Shown here one piece after another: positions 43,752-51,849 of a stretch of 64,000 nucleotides of DNA. Source of the stretch: Eubacteriales bacterium (GTDB lineage: Bacteria; Bacillota; Clostridia; Lachnospirales; Lachnospiraceae); the NCBI GenBank assembly GCA_030533385.1, contig JAUNJG010000009.1, forward strand, positions 1 through 64,000. The letters are read 5' to 3'. The notes beneath the pieces are model-generated. The model was not told the origin of the DNA, did not search any database, and saw nothing but the letters and a program-made list of their open reading frames with translations. Positions within the stretch are counted from its first letter, which is position 1. The number at the start of each line of letters is the position of its first letter. The translations under genes and the position numbers were made by a program.

Positions 43752-44564
43752 TCAGGCTTCCGACTTTAAAATCGCCTCCGCCATGCGCAGCGCCCGCACA
43801 TTTCTTTTCACATCATGAACCCGGAACACCGAGGCTCCCTTCATTCTTCCGATTACCGTCGTCGTCTCCGTCCCCTCTTCCCTCTCTTCCACAGGAAGGG
43901 ACAGGGCAAGACCTATGACCGACTTTCTGGACACTCCAAGCAGCACCGGATATCTCAGCGCCCTCATACTGTCCAGATGTTTCATAATGTATAGATTCTG
44001 CTCATAAGTTTTTCCAAATCCTACGCCGGGGTCCAGCATGATTTTATCATCCGCAATCCCGGCGCTCTTTGCTATCTCCACCGTCCTTTTCATATCAGAA
44101 TGAAAATCCGTAAGAAAATCTTCATAGTCTGCCGCCGCCCTGTTGTGCATCAGACAGCAAGCCACATTCGTCCGGGCAAGAAGAGGCGCCATCCTCTCAT
44201 CCCACCGAAGCCCCCAGATATCGTTAATCATGTGGGCGCCGGCCCGGATGCCCTCCTTTGCCACCTCATACTTATAAGTGTCCAGAGAAATCGCCACATC
44301 CAGGCGGGAGCGCACCGCCTCAATCACCGGCACCACCCGCTCAATCTCTTCCTGGTCCGTGATTTTTTGATGGCCGGGACGGGTGGACTCTCCGCCGATG
44401 TCAAGAATCGCCGCCCCCTCCTCCACCATTTTTTCCGCCTGCCGCAGCGCCGCATCCAGATTTTGGTAGCGGGAACCGTCCGAAAAAGAATCCGGAGTGA
44501 CATTTAAAATTCCCATAATATATGCGTCTTGTTCTAAATCAAAATGATGATTTCCTATTTCCAC
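43752..44564 (-). CDS. folP: Dihydropteroate synthase
   Basis: Condenses the pterin pyrophosphate with p-aminobenzoate; the sulfonamide target. The 270-residue protein has MGILNVTPDSFSDGS, GGESTRPGH and the later LDPGVGFGKT and LGVSRKS motifs. Translation most likely starts at GTG 44564, seven bases after GGAGG, overlapping the end of folC by 10 bp; the longer open frame to 44675 is only folC sequence in another frame. Confidence 0.95.
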   Translation of the reverse strand: MEIGNHHFDLEQDAYIMGILNVTPDSFSDGSRYQNLDAALRQAEKMVEEGAAILDIGGESTRPGHQKITDQEEIERVVPVIEAVRSRLDVAISLDTYKYEVAKEGIRAGAHMINDIWGLRWDERMAPLLARTNVACCLMHNRAAADYEDFLTDFHSDMKRTVEIAKSAGIADDKIMLDPGVGFGKTYEQNLYIMKHLDSMRALRYPVLLGVSRKSVIGLALSLPVEEREEGTETTTVIGRMKGASVFRVHDVKRNVRALRMAEAILKSEA

Positions 44565-45829
44565 GTCGTATCCTCCATCGCTTCCATAAAAGAAAGAGAG
44601 CCACACACTGCCAACACATCCTCGGGGCCTGCCTCCTCTAAAGCCAGTCGCAGGGCCTCGTTGACGTCTTTGCAAACCTTGCTCTCCCTCCCTCTTTTTC
44701 TTATCTCCCGGGATAACACTTCACCGGACAGCCCTCTGTCATTGTCCGGACGAAACACATAAAATCCAGAAGCCCCGGGAGCCAAAATATCCAGCATTTT
44801 CTCATATTCTTTGTCTTTTAATACTCCCATTATATAGAGGATTCGATTATTTGTAAAATGTTTTTCCAAAAACTGCGACAATTTTAAAGCGCCATCGGGA
44901 TTGTGGGCACCATCCCGGTACAGGTGTGGGAATCTTCTGAGCAGCTCCAATCGCCCCGGCCAGCGGGTGTTTTTCACTCCTTTTTCCATACTTTCTCCCG
45001 TGATTTTTCCCTCCGGCAAAATCCGCTCTCCAAGCACCCAGGCCGCCGTCAGCGCCGTCACCGCATTGGAAACCTGATGACGACCCGGAAGAAACGTCTG
45101 AAATTTTTGTTTCTTCCATATAAATGTCGTCTCCTCCCCGGTTTCTCTCATCACCTCTGCCGTCTCCGCCTCAATCACCGGCACCTTCCTCTCTGCCGCC
45201 ACTTCCTTTATGACTGCCTTCACCTCGGGAGCATTTTCTCCCACTATCACGGGAACGCCTCTTTTCAGGATACCGGCCTTCTGTCTCGCAATCTCCTCCA
45301 CCGTATCTCCCAGATATTCCTTATGATCCTCACTGATGGAGGAAAGTACCGTGAGCATCGGCTTTTCGATGACGTTGGTGGCATCCAGCTCTCCTCCCAT
45401 CCCCGTCTCAATCAGGGCAAAGTCTACCTCTTCCTCGGCAAACCACAAAAAAGAAAGGGCCGTCTCCGCCTCAAACAAGGTGGCGCCCTTCTCTCCTCTT
45501 CTTTCCACGGCCTCCATCGCCCGTCTGACCGTCCCAAAATATTGTTCCAGACGAGCGGCGCTGATTTCTCTGCCGTCTATCTGAAAACGTTCCTCGTAAG
45601 AGCGTATGGTGGGAGACACATACCTCCCCACCCGATATCCCGCCTCTCTCAGTATGGACGCAAGATAGGCAAAGACAGAACCTTTTCCGTTCGTCCCTGC
45701 AATATGAAGAATGTTCAACTTCCTCTCCGGGTGTCCCAGCTCATCAAGAAGCGCCCGAATCTGTTCCAGTCCGGGCGCACTTCCCCGCTTTTTTAGCAAC
45801 TCAACATATTCATAGTATCGTAAGTTCAT
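44555..45829 (-). CDS. folC: Folylpolyglutamate synthase / dihydrofolate synthase
   Basis: Adds glutamate to folates. The 424-residue Mur-ligase-type protein starts MNLRYYEYVELLKKRG and has the P-loop IAGTNGKGSV, the SPTIRSYEERF segment, TGMGGELDATNV, and C-terminal DGAHNPDGA. It is the first gene of folC-folP-folBK-pheA and has a near-consensus promoter 90 bp upstream. No folE or pabA/B is in the window. Confidence 0.95.
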   Translation of the reverse strand: MNLRYYEYVELLKKRGSAPGLEQIRALLDELGHPERKLNILHIAGTNGKGSVFAYLASILREAGYRVGRYVSPTIRSYEERFQIDGREISAARLEQYFGTVRRAMEAVERRGEKGATLFEAETALSFLWFAEEEVDFALIETGMGGELDATNVIEKPMLTVLSSISEDHKEYLGDTVEEIARQKAGILKRGVPVIVGENAPEVKAVIKEVAAERKVPVIEAETAEVMRETGEETTFIWKKQKFQTFLPGRHQVSNAVTALTAAWVLGERILPEGKITGESMEKGVKNTRWPGRLELLRRFPHLYRDGAHNPDGALKLSQFLEKHFTNNRILYIMGVLKDKEYEKMLDILAPGASGFYVFRPDNDRGLSGEVLSREIRKRGRESKVCKDVNEALRLALEEAGPEDVLAVCGSLSFMEAMEDTTWK

Positions 45830-45919
45830 ATTTTTTCCTATATGTCTCCTTATTTTTTTACCGCAAACTTCCAAACAGAAAGGTCTGCTTACCTCAGGAC
45901 TTTCTTTCAGACTGCAATT

Positions 45920-45948
45920 ACTATAACGAAGCTTTTGTTATTTGTCAA
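45920..45948 (-). promoter_or_regulatory. Strong promoter of the folC run
   Basis: Minus-strand -35 TTGACA (45943-45948), 17-bp spacer, -10 TATAGT (45920-45925). The leader of about 80 nt contains GTCTG/CAGAC and AGAAAG/CTTTCT, which overlap and cannot form together. This is the only strong promoter I find before the eight-gene run ending at 34126. Confidence 0.75.
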
Positions 45949-46007
45949 ATCGAACCTCCCCCGCAACAAACAGCCTCCTGCGCATCTTCTCGCCCTTTTC
46001 CCACCAC

Positions 46008-46045
46008 GCAAAGAAATCCGACCGAAAATACCGGGCCGGATTTCT
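46008..46045 (-). terminator. Probable terminator of glnN
   Basis: AGAAATCCG (46012-46020) pairs with CGGATTTCT (46037-46045); on the minus strand only TTTGCG follows, so termination is weak or the hairpin stabilises the 3' end. Confidence 0.5.
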
Positions 46046-46074
46046 CTTGATGTATTCTTTGTGTATCCTTTGTC

Positions 46075-48183
46075 TTATACTTCAAAAATCATGTCGCCAT
46101 AACTTGGGAATGGCCATGCCTCTTTTGCCACAAGCATTTCCAGCTTATCTGCCGGCTGTCTCAGGGCATCCATGGCTGCAAACACTACATCATGGTAGTA
46201 TTTTGCCTGCTCTGCTCCTTCTTCCATTTTTTCTGCGCTGGCGGTCACCGTCTCCAGCTTCTTCAGCGCCTCATAGGTCAGTCTCACGTTGTCGGCAATG
46301 GCTGCCATCAGCGTCTCCTGCACGAAGGTATCCACCGCCGGGCTTGCCGCCTTGATGGCATTGATGGATTCCGCCAGGCTGGTCTGATATTTGATGCAGG
46401 CCGGAACAATCTGTTTCTTTGCCATATCAATCATGGCCAGCGCCTCGATGTGGATGGTCTTTGAATAGTTTTCATACATAACTTCGGAGCGGGATTCCAG
46501 CTCTGCCTCCGTATATACGCCATGTTTCTCAAAAATGTCGATGGCAGTCTTCGTGGTCATCGCCGGAATGGCATCGACCATGCACTTGATGTTCGGAAGC
46601 CCTCGTCTTTCGGCTTCTTTCACCCATTCCTCGGTGTATCCGTCGCCGTTAAAGATGACCCTCTTGTGGGCGGTCATCGTCTCCTTAATCAGGTCGTGGG
46701 CCGCCATGGCAAAATCATCTGCTTCCTCCAGCTTATCCGCCATATCGCACAGAACTTCCGCAACGATGGTGTTCAAAACGGTATTCGGGTCTGCGATAGA
46801 CTGGGTAGAACCAACCATTCGGAACTCAAATTTATTTCCGGTAAAGGCAAACGGAGAGGTTCTGTTCCGGTCCGTGGCATCTTTTTTAAAGTGCGGCAGA
46901 GAATGTACGCCGGACACATAATCTTCCCCTTCCAGAGAGCTTGTCGCCTCCCCCGTGTCCACAAGCTGTTCCACCACGTCTTCCAACTGTTCTCCGAGGA
47001 AGATGGAGATGATGGCCGGCGGCGCCTCATTGGCTCCCAGACGGTGGTCGTTGCCCGGCGTGGAAGCGGAAAGGCGAAGCAGGTCGGCGTGTTCGTCCAC
47101 CGCCCGGATGACAGCGGCCAGGAACAAAAGGAACTGCATATTTTCGTGAGGCGTCTTGCCCGGGTCAAGAAGGTTCTCTCCCTCGTCGGTCGCCATGGAC
47201 CAGTTGTTATGCTTGCCGGAGCCGTTGATGCCTGCGAACGGCTTCTCGTGCAACAGACATTTCAATCCACATTCATCTGCAATTCTCTGCGCCGTCTCCA
47301 TGACGAGCTGGTTGTGATCCGTCGCCACATTGTTCTGGTCATAAATTACCGCAATCTCGTGCTGCGCCGGAGCTACCTCGTTGTGCTGTGTCTTAGCGGA
47401 GATGCCAAGCTTCCAAAGCTCCTGATTGAACTCCTCCATGAAACCGAGAATCCTCTCCGGGATGCTTCCAAAATAATGGTCGTCCATCTCCTGTCCCTTA
47501 GGAGGCATTGCGCCAAAGAGGGTTCTTCCTGTGAAAATCAAGTCTTTTCTCTTTAAGTATGTATCCTTATCCACCAGGAAATATTCCTGTTCCGGCCCGA
47601 CGGAAGTCGTCACATGCTTGGCCGTCTTGTTGCCAAACAGCCTCAGAATACGGATGGCCTGCACGTCCAGCGCCTGCATGGAACGAAGCAGCGGCGTCTT
47701 TTTATCCAGCGCCTCTCCCTTGTAAGAACAAAAGGCCGTCGGAATACAGAGGATGGTGGAATGTTTCGTCTTTTTGATAAATGCCGGTGAGGTGCAGTCC
47801 CAGGCGGTATATCCCCTCGCCTCACAGGTCGCCCGCAGTCCGCCGGACGGGAAGGAGGATGCATCCGGTTCCCCTTTGATTAATTCTTTTCCTGAAAAGC
47901 GAAGCAGCGTCGTCCCATCATTTTGAGGATCGATAAATGCGTCATGCTTTTCTGCCGTGATGCCTGTCAACGGCTGGAACCAGTGGGTATAATGGGTCGC
48001 CCCTTTTTCGATGGCCCATTCTTTCATCTCATGAGCCACGATGTCTGCCACTTCCGGGTCAAGCTCCGCGCCAGATTCGATGGTTGCTTTCATCTTTTTA
48101 TAAGCAGCCTTCGGGAGTCTTGCTTTCATTACTGCGTCACTAAATACGTTCACTCCAAAAATCTCTTTGACATCAGTTTTCAT
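46075..48183 (-). CDS. glnN: Glutamine synthetase type III
   Basis: ATP-dependent amidation of glutamate, in the large GSIII form. The 702-residue protein contains [27 protein letters not shown], the [15 protein letters not shown] block (metal and substrate ligands) and [12 protein letters not shown], all characteristic of GSIII, and a C-terminal four-helix region. Length is right for the class. Preceded by its own promoter and a leader with a terminator, so expression is probably controlled by transcription antitermination according to nitrogen status. Confidence 0.97.
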   Translation of the reverse strand: MKTDVKEIFGVNVFSDAVMKARLPKAAYKKMKATIESGAELDPEVADIVAHEMKEWAIEKGATHYTHWFQPLTGITAEKHDAFIDPQNDGTTLLRFSGKELIKGEPDASSFPSGGLRATCEARGYTAWDCTSPAFIKKTKHSTILCIPTAFCSYKGEALDKKTPLLRSMQALDVQAIRILRLFGNKTAKHVTTSVGPEQEYFLVDKDTYLKRKDLIFTGRTLFGAMPPKGQEMDDHYFGSIPERILGFMEEFNQELWKLGISAKTQHNEVAPAQHEIAVIYDQNNVATDHNQLVMETAQRIADECGLKCLLHEKPFAGINGSGKHNNWSMATDEGENLLDPGKTPHENMQFLLFLAAVIRAVDEHADLLRLSASTPGNDHRLGANEAPPAIISIFLGEQLEDVVEQLVDTGEATSSLEGEDYVSGVHSLPHFKKDATDRNRTSPFAFTGNKFEFRMVGSTQSIADPNTVLNTIVAEVLCDMADKLEEADDFAMAAHDLIKETMTAHKRVIFNGDGYTEEWVKEAERRGLPNIKCMVDAIPAMTTKTAIDIFEKHGVYTEAELESRSEVMYENYSKTIHIEALAMIDMAKKQIVPACIKYQTSLAESINAIKAASPAVDTFVQETLMAAIADNVRLTYEALKKLETVTASAEKMEEGAEQAKYYHDVVFAAMDALRQPADKLEMLVAKEAWPFPSYGDMIFEV

Positions 48184-48199
48184 AATCGTAACATCCTTT

Positions 48200-48254
48200 C
48201 CTTAAAAATGAGAAAGGGCGTTCATAATCTAACGATTTATGAACGCCCTTGTTC
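48200..48254 (-). promoter_or_regulatory. Leader attenuator of glutamine synthetase
   Basis: A perfect 14-bp stem AAGGGCGTTCATAA/TTATGAACGCCCTT (48214-48227/48237-48250) followed on the minus strand by TCTCATTTTT lies 30 nt before the glnN ATG. Its 5' arm overlaps a smaller hairpin GAAC-AAGGGC-GTTC (48241-48254), whose hexaloop has A at position 1 and G at position 4, as in ANTAR-protein target RNAs. Another hairpin GATTGC/GCAATC (48285-48301) lies upstream, but with a five-base loop. The attenuator is well supported; the ANTAR assignment is tentative. Confidence 0.65.
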
Positions 48255-48310
48255 TTTCCTTTAAGTCCATCAATTAAGTTCGCCGATTGCCTGTCGCAAT
48301 CACTAGATAT

Positions 48311-48339
48311 AAAATACATCCTTCTGTTAAAAAAAGCAA
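48311..48339 (-). promoter_or_regulatory. glnN promoter
   Basis: Minus-strand -35 TTGCTT (48334-48339), 17-bp spacer, -10 TATTTT (48311-48316). Transcription would start near 48304, giving a leader of about 120 nt that contains the attenuator. Confidence 0.6.
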
Positions 48340-48485
48340 GTGTTTTTTGTGTATTTTTTTTAATCCATAAAAACTACTGGAATCCGCCTAATTTTTTAAT
48401 AAAAATTCTGTGTTTCTTGCTTATTGACTTCGCTGCAACTTAATAAAATAAACTAATATTTTTTCTCACTTAATATTATTAACCA

Positions 48486-48578
48486 AGCTTCCTCTCCCCG
48501 GTTTCCTTTTCCCCGGGGCGACGAAATGCCCGGCAAAATGCACAAAAGCTCTCCTTTTGCCCTCCGGCGGCACCGGAG
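48486..48578. other. Hairpin cluster downstream of glyQS
   Basis: Three helices lie in a row: CTCCGG/CCGGAG (48562-48567/48573-48578), GGCAAAA/TTTTGCC (48532-48538/48555-48561) and CCCCGG/CCGGGG (48496-48501/48513-48518). They probably form the 3' end of the glyQS transcript, though none has a good T-tail. The rest of the interval to the glnN promoter is AT-rich with a weak palindrome near 48389-48406 and no gene. Confidence 0.45.
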
Positions 48579-48582
48579 CAAA

Positions 48583-49971
48583 TCAATAGGCAAATTTCTC
48601 CTCGAAGTATGCCTTTAAGTCTGTAATCTTGACCCTCTCCTGCTCCATCGTGTCACGGTCACGGACGGTCACGGCGCCATCCTCCTCCGAATCAAAGTCG
48701 TAGGTGATGCAGTACGGCGTGCCAATCTCATCCTGACGACGGTATCTCTTTCCGATGTTTCCTCTGTCGTCATACTCGCAGTTGTAAGTTTTGCAAAGCT
48801 CCTGATAAATCTTCTCCGCACCTTCACTCAGCTTTTTGGACAGCGGAAGCACGCCAATTTTGACCGGGGCAAGAGCCGGATGGAAGTGGAGTACGGTTCT
48901 CACATCTCCCTCCTTAATCTCCTCCTCGTCATAGGCGGCACAGAGAAATGCCAGCGTGACGCGGTCTGCGCCGAGGGACGGCTCAATGACGTAAGGGATA
49001 TACTTTCTCTTCTCCTCATCGTCAAAGTAGGACATATCCTCCTTGGACACCTCCTGATGGCAGGTCAGGTCATAGTCGGTGCGGTCTGCGATACCCCACA
49101 GCTCTCCCCATCCAAACGGGAAGAGGAACTCAATGTCTGACGTGGCCTTGGAGTAGAAAGACAGCTCCTCCTTGTCATGGTCACGGATGCGCATCTCCTC
49201 CTCCCGGATGCCCAGGTCTTTCAGCCAGTTTACGCAGTATTCCTTCCAGTAGGCAAACCACTCCAAATCCGTGTCCGGCTTGCAGAAAAACTCAAGTTCC
49301 ATCTGCTCGAACTCCCTTGTGCGGAACGTAAAGTTTCCCGGCGTAATCTCATTTCGGAAAGACTTTCCGATCTGTCCGATGCCGAAAGGCACCTTCTTTC
49401 TGGACGTCCTTTGCACATTTTTAAAGTTGACAAAAATACCCTGCGCCGTCTCCGGGCGAAGATAAACGGTATTTTTTGCATCCTCCGTCACGCCCTGGAA
49501 GGTCTTAAACATCAGGTTAAACTGTCGAATCTCGGTAAAATTATGCTTGCCGCAGCTTGGACACGGAACCTGATGCTCCTCCACGAAGGATTTCATCTCC
49601 TCCTGGGACCATCCGTCGATGGAGGAACTCAGCTCTATGCCCTTCTCCCCGGCGAAATCTTCAATCAGCTTGTCCGCCCGAAATCTTTCCTTACACTCTT
49701 TGCAGTCCATGAGCGGATCAGAAAAGCCGCCCAGATGGCCGGAAGCTACCCATGTCTGTGGATTCATCAAAATCGCACAGTCTACACCTACGTTATATGG
49801 ACTCTCCTGGATGAACTTCTTCCACCAGGCCTGCTTTACATTATTTTTCAGCTCCACGCCAAGATTACCGTAATCCCAGGTGTTGGCCAGACCTCCGTAA
49901 ATCTCAGAGCCCTGATACACAAAGCCCCTTGCCTTCGCCAGCGCAATAATCTTATCCATTGTTTTTTCCAT
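48583..49971 (-). CDS. glyQS: Glycyl-tRNA synthetase, single-chain (alpha2) type
   Basis: Class II synthetase of 462 residues starting [17 protein letters not shown]. Motif 1/2 features are visible ([35 protein letters not shown]), motif 3 is at [14 protein letters not shown], and the C-terminus is the anticodon-binding domain. The ATG at 49971 has GAGG eight bases upstream; an in-frame GTG at 49980 overlaps it. It has its own promoter after recO. The leader is about 80 nt with a GC-rich hairpin and shows no T-box sequence. Confidence 0.96.
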   Translation of the reverse strand: MEKTMDKIIALAKARGFVYQGSEIYGGLANTWDYGNLGVELKNNVKQAWWKKFIQESPYNVGVDCAILMNPQTWVASGHLGGFSDPLMDCKECKERFRADKLIEDFAGEKGIELSSSIDGWSQEEMKSFVEEHQVPCPSCGKHNFTEIRQFNLMFKTFQGVTEDAKNTVYLRPETAQGIFVNFKNVQRTSRKKVPFGIGQIGKSFRNEITPGNFTFRTREFEQMELEFFCKPDTDLEWFAYWKEYCVNWLKDLGIREEEMRIRDHDKEELSFYSKATSDIEFLFPFGWGELWGIADRTDYDLTCHQEVSKEDMSYFDDEEKRKYIPYVIEPSLGADRVTLAFLCAAYDEEEIKEGDVRTVLHFHPALAPVKIGVLPLSKKLSEGAEKIYQELCKTYNCEYDDRGNIGKRYRRQDEIGTPYCITYDFDSEEDGAVTVRDRDTMEQERVKITDLKAYFEEKFAY

Positions 49972-50000
49972 GATTGACACCTCGTTTTCTTCCTTTCCTC

Positions 50001-50079
50001 GGGGGCGCCCTGGTCAGCCGTTCTTCGCCGCCCCCTAGCAGTCGCTATCTATTCTACCTTGTCTACCCCCACATTTCAA
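50001..50079 (-). promoter_or_regulatory. glyQS promoter and GC-rich leader hairpin
   Basis: Minus-strand -35 TTGAAA (50074-50079), 17-bp spacer, -10 TAGAAT (50051-50056). The leader folds GGGGGCG/CGCCCCC (50029-50035 with 50001-50007), ending close to the ribosome binding site, which could limit translation. Confidence 0.65.
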
Positions 50080-50125
50080 GCCCTTTTTGCACCGATTCCG
50101 CAGCAAGATGAAGAAAAAACGTCTC

Positions 50126-50863
50126 CTAGAGCATATCAAGCATTTCCGCCGATCGAAATGCGTGATCCACATGAATGTGAAAAAAACGGTTCACGGCCCA
50201 GGAAAACTCCAAAAACACCTTCTCTTTTAAAGAAAAGCTGTAAAGCTTTTGCAGCGGCGCCGCCATCACATACTGAAGAGCATAGAGAGCAGCCGGGGAG
50301 ATCTCGCTGACCCTCCGCCCTTTTTTGCAGTCCTCGCAGATTGTCCCTCCCTCCTCCGGCACCAGCCCCAAAAGTCTCTCTTCACTTCCGCAGGAGACGC
50401 ACTGAAACACTTCCGGTCCAATCCCGCAGCACTGCATGATTTTCAGCTCAAAAATTCGCCGTATCAAAGGCAGAGGCACCTGTTTTTTTTTCATGGCGGA
50501 AAATGTCAAAAACAGCAGGTTTAACACATTTCTCTCATCCGTGTCTTCCAGAGTGAAGTACTCCGCCAGCTCTGCAAAATAACTGCTGTAATAAATGCTG
50601 TCCAGATCTGTCTTTAAATGGGGGAAAAAATCTTTTCCCTCCGCAGAATTTAAAAAGTGATAGCTCCTTCCTTCCGTCAGCATAAACTCACAGTAAATGA
50701 GCGGCTGGGTCACGCCAAAAAGAGGGTGATTCGGCTTGCGACACCCTCTGGCAAACACCGTAATCTTCCCTCTTTCCTTCGTCAATATGGTTAGCCTCCT
50801 GTCATTTTCCCCCACAGGATACACGGACAGCACGATTCCCGTCACCTTTGACTGCTCCCTCAT
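50126..50863 (-). CDS. recO: DNA repair protein RecO
   Basis: Recombination mediator that, with RecR, loads RecA. The 245-residue protein has an N-terminal OB fold (GIVLSVYPVGENDRRLTILT), a helical domain, and a zinc motif CVSCGS...CEDCKK at about 155-178. It lies 13 bp after era, a conserved pairing in Firmicutes. Confidence 0.95.
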   Translation of the reverse strand: MREQSKVTGIVLSVYPVGENDRRLTILTKERGKITVFARGCRKPNHPLFGVTQPLIYCEFMLTEGRSYHFLNSAEGKDFFPHLKTDLDSIYYSSYFAELAEYFTLEDTDERNVLNLLFLTFSAMKKKQVPLPLIRRIFELKIMQCCGIGPEVFQCVSCGSEERLLGLVPEEGGTICEDCKKGRRVSEISPAALYALQYVMAAPLQKLYSFSLKEKVFLEFSWAVNRFFHIHVDHAFRSAEMLDML

Positions 50864-50876
50864 ATCTGTCGCCTTC

Positions 50877-51785
50877 TCACAGTTCTTTTTTATTGTAGCC
50901 GTAGTTTTTCAGCAGCATGTCACTGTCCCGCCAGTCTTTTCTCACCTTCACCCAGAGCTTCAGATTCACCCGCATGTCCAGCAGGTTCTCCATCTCCACC
51001 CTGGCCTGAGAACCAATCTCTTTTATCATAGCTCCGTTCTTTCCGATGATGATGCCTTTGTGGGAGTCCCGCTCGCAGACAATCACCGCCTCGATATCCA
51101 CGATGTCCCCGGACTTGCGAACCTTCATTCGCTCAATGACCACGGCGATGCCATGGGGAATCTCCTGATTGAGAAGCCGCAGCGCCTTCTCCCGGACAAG
51201 TTCCGCCACAATCTGCCTTTCCGGCTGGTCCGTCACCGTGTCCTCGTCATAGTACATCGGGCCTTCCGGCAAATATTGGAAAATGGAATCCACCAAATCT
51301 TCCGTGTTCGTTCCTTCCAGGGCGCTGACCGGAATAACCTCCGCAAAATCCAGTTTGTCCTTGTAGGTGACAATCGCCTTTAGGATGTCCTCCTCCCTCG
51401 CCTTATCCATCTTATTGATGACAAGAAAAATCGGCGTTTTCACATTTTGGAGCTTCTCGATGATGTACTGCTCCCCGCCGCCGATGAAGGTCGTCGGCTC
51501 CACCAGCCACAAAATCAAATCCACCTCGTTTAAGGTGCGCTCCGCCGCCAGCAGCATATAGTCTCCCAGCTTGTTTTTTGCCTTGTTAATCCCCGGCGTG
51601 TCCAAAAATACAAGCTGTCCTTCCCCGCAGGTATACACAGTCTGAATCCGATTTCTCGTCGTCTGCGCCTTCTCTGATGTGATGGCGATTTTCTGGCCGA
51701 TCAACTGGTTCATCAAGGTAGATTTTCCCACGTTCGGCCTCCCGATAATCGTCACAAACCCCGACTTAAATCCTTTTTTCATCAT
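50877..51785 (-). CDS. era: GTPase Era
   Basis: Essential GTPase of 30S subunit maturation. The 302-residue protein has G1 GRPNVGKST (15-23), the TTRNRI G2 region, G3 DTPG, G4 NKMD and a C-terminal KH domain with the IIGKNGAMIKEIG motif that binds the 3' end of 16S rRNA. It starts at a double ATG. It is followed by recO and preceded by the M16C peptidase gene after 64 bp. Confidence 0.97.
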   Translation of the reverse strand: MMKKGFKSGFVTIIGRPNVGKSTLMNQLIGQKIAITSEKAQTTRNRIQTVYTCGEGQLVFLDTPGINKAKNKLGDYMLLAAERTLNEVDLILWLVEPTTFIGGGEQYIIEKLQNVKTPIFLVINKMDKAREEDILKAIVTYKDKLDFAEVIPVSALEGTNTEDLVDSIFQYLPEGPMYYDEDTVTDQPERQIVAELVREKALRLLNQEIPHGIAVVIERMKVRKSGDIVDIEAVIVCERDSHKGIIIGKNGAMIKEIGSQARVEMENLLDMRVNLKLWVKVRKDWRDSDMLLKNYGYNKKEL

Positions 51786-51849
51786 ATCCTCCTCATGTTG
51801 TGATGTAAAATTTCCGGGGCGGGCGAAAGAAGGCGCCCGCCGACAGCTC

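Noticed and set aside
48389..48406. AT-rich near-palindrome upstream of glnN as a CodY box
   Set aside because: Matches only about 10 of 15 positions in either orientation.
49972..50079. T-box leader for glyQS
   Set aside because: The leader is only about 80 nt and lacks the T-box sequence and a specifier loop.
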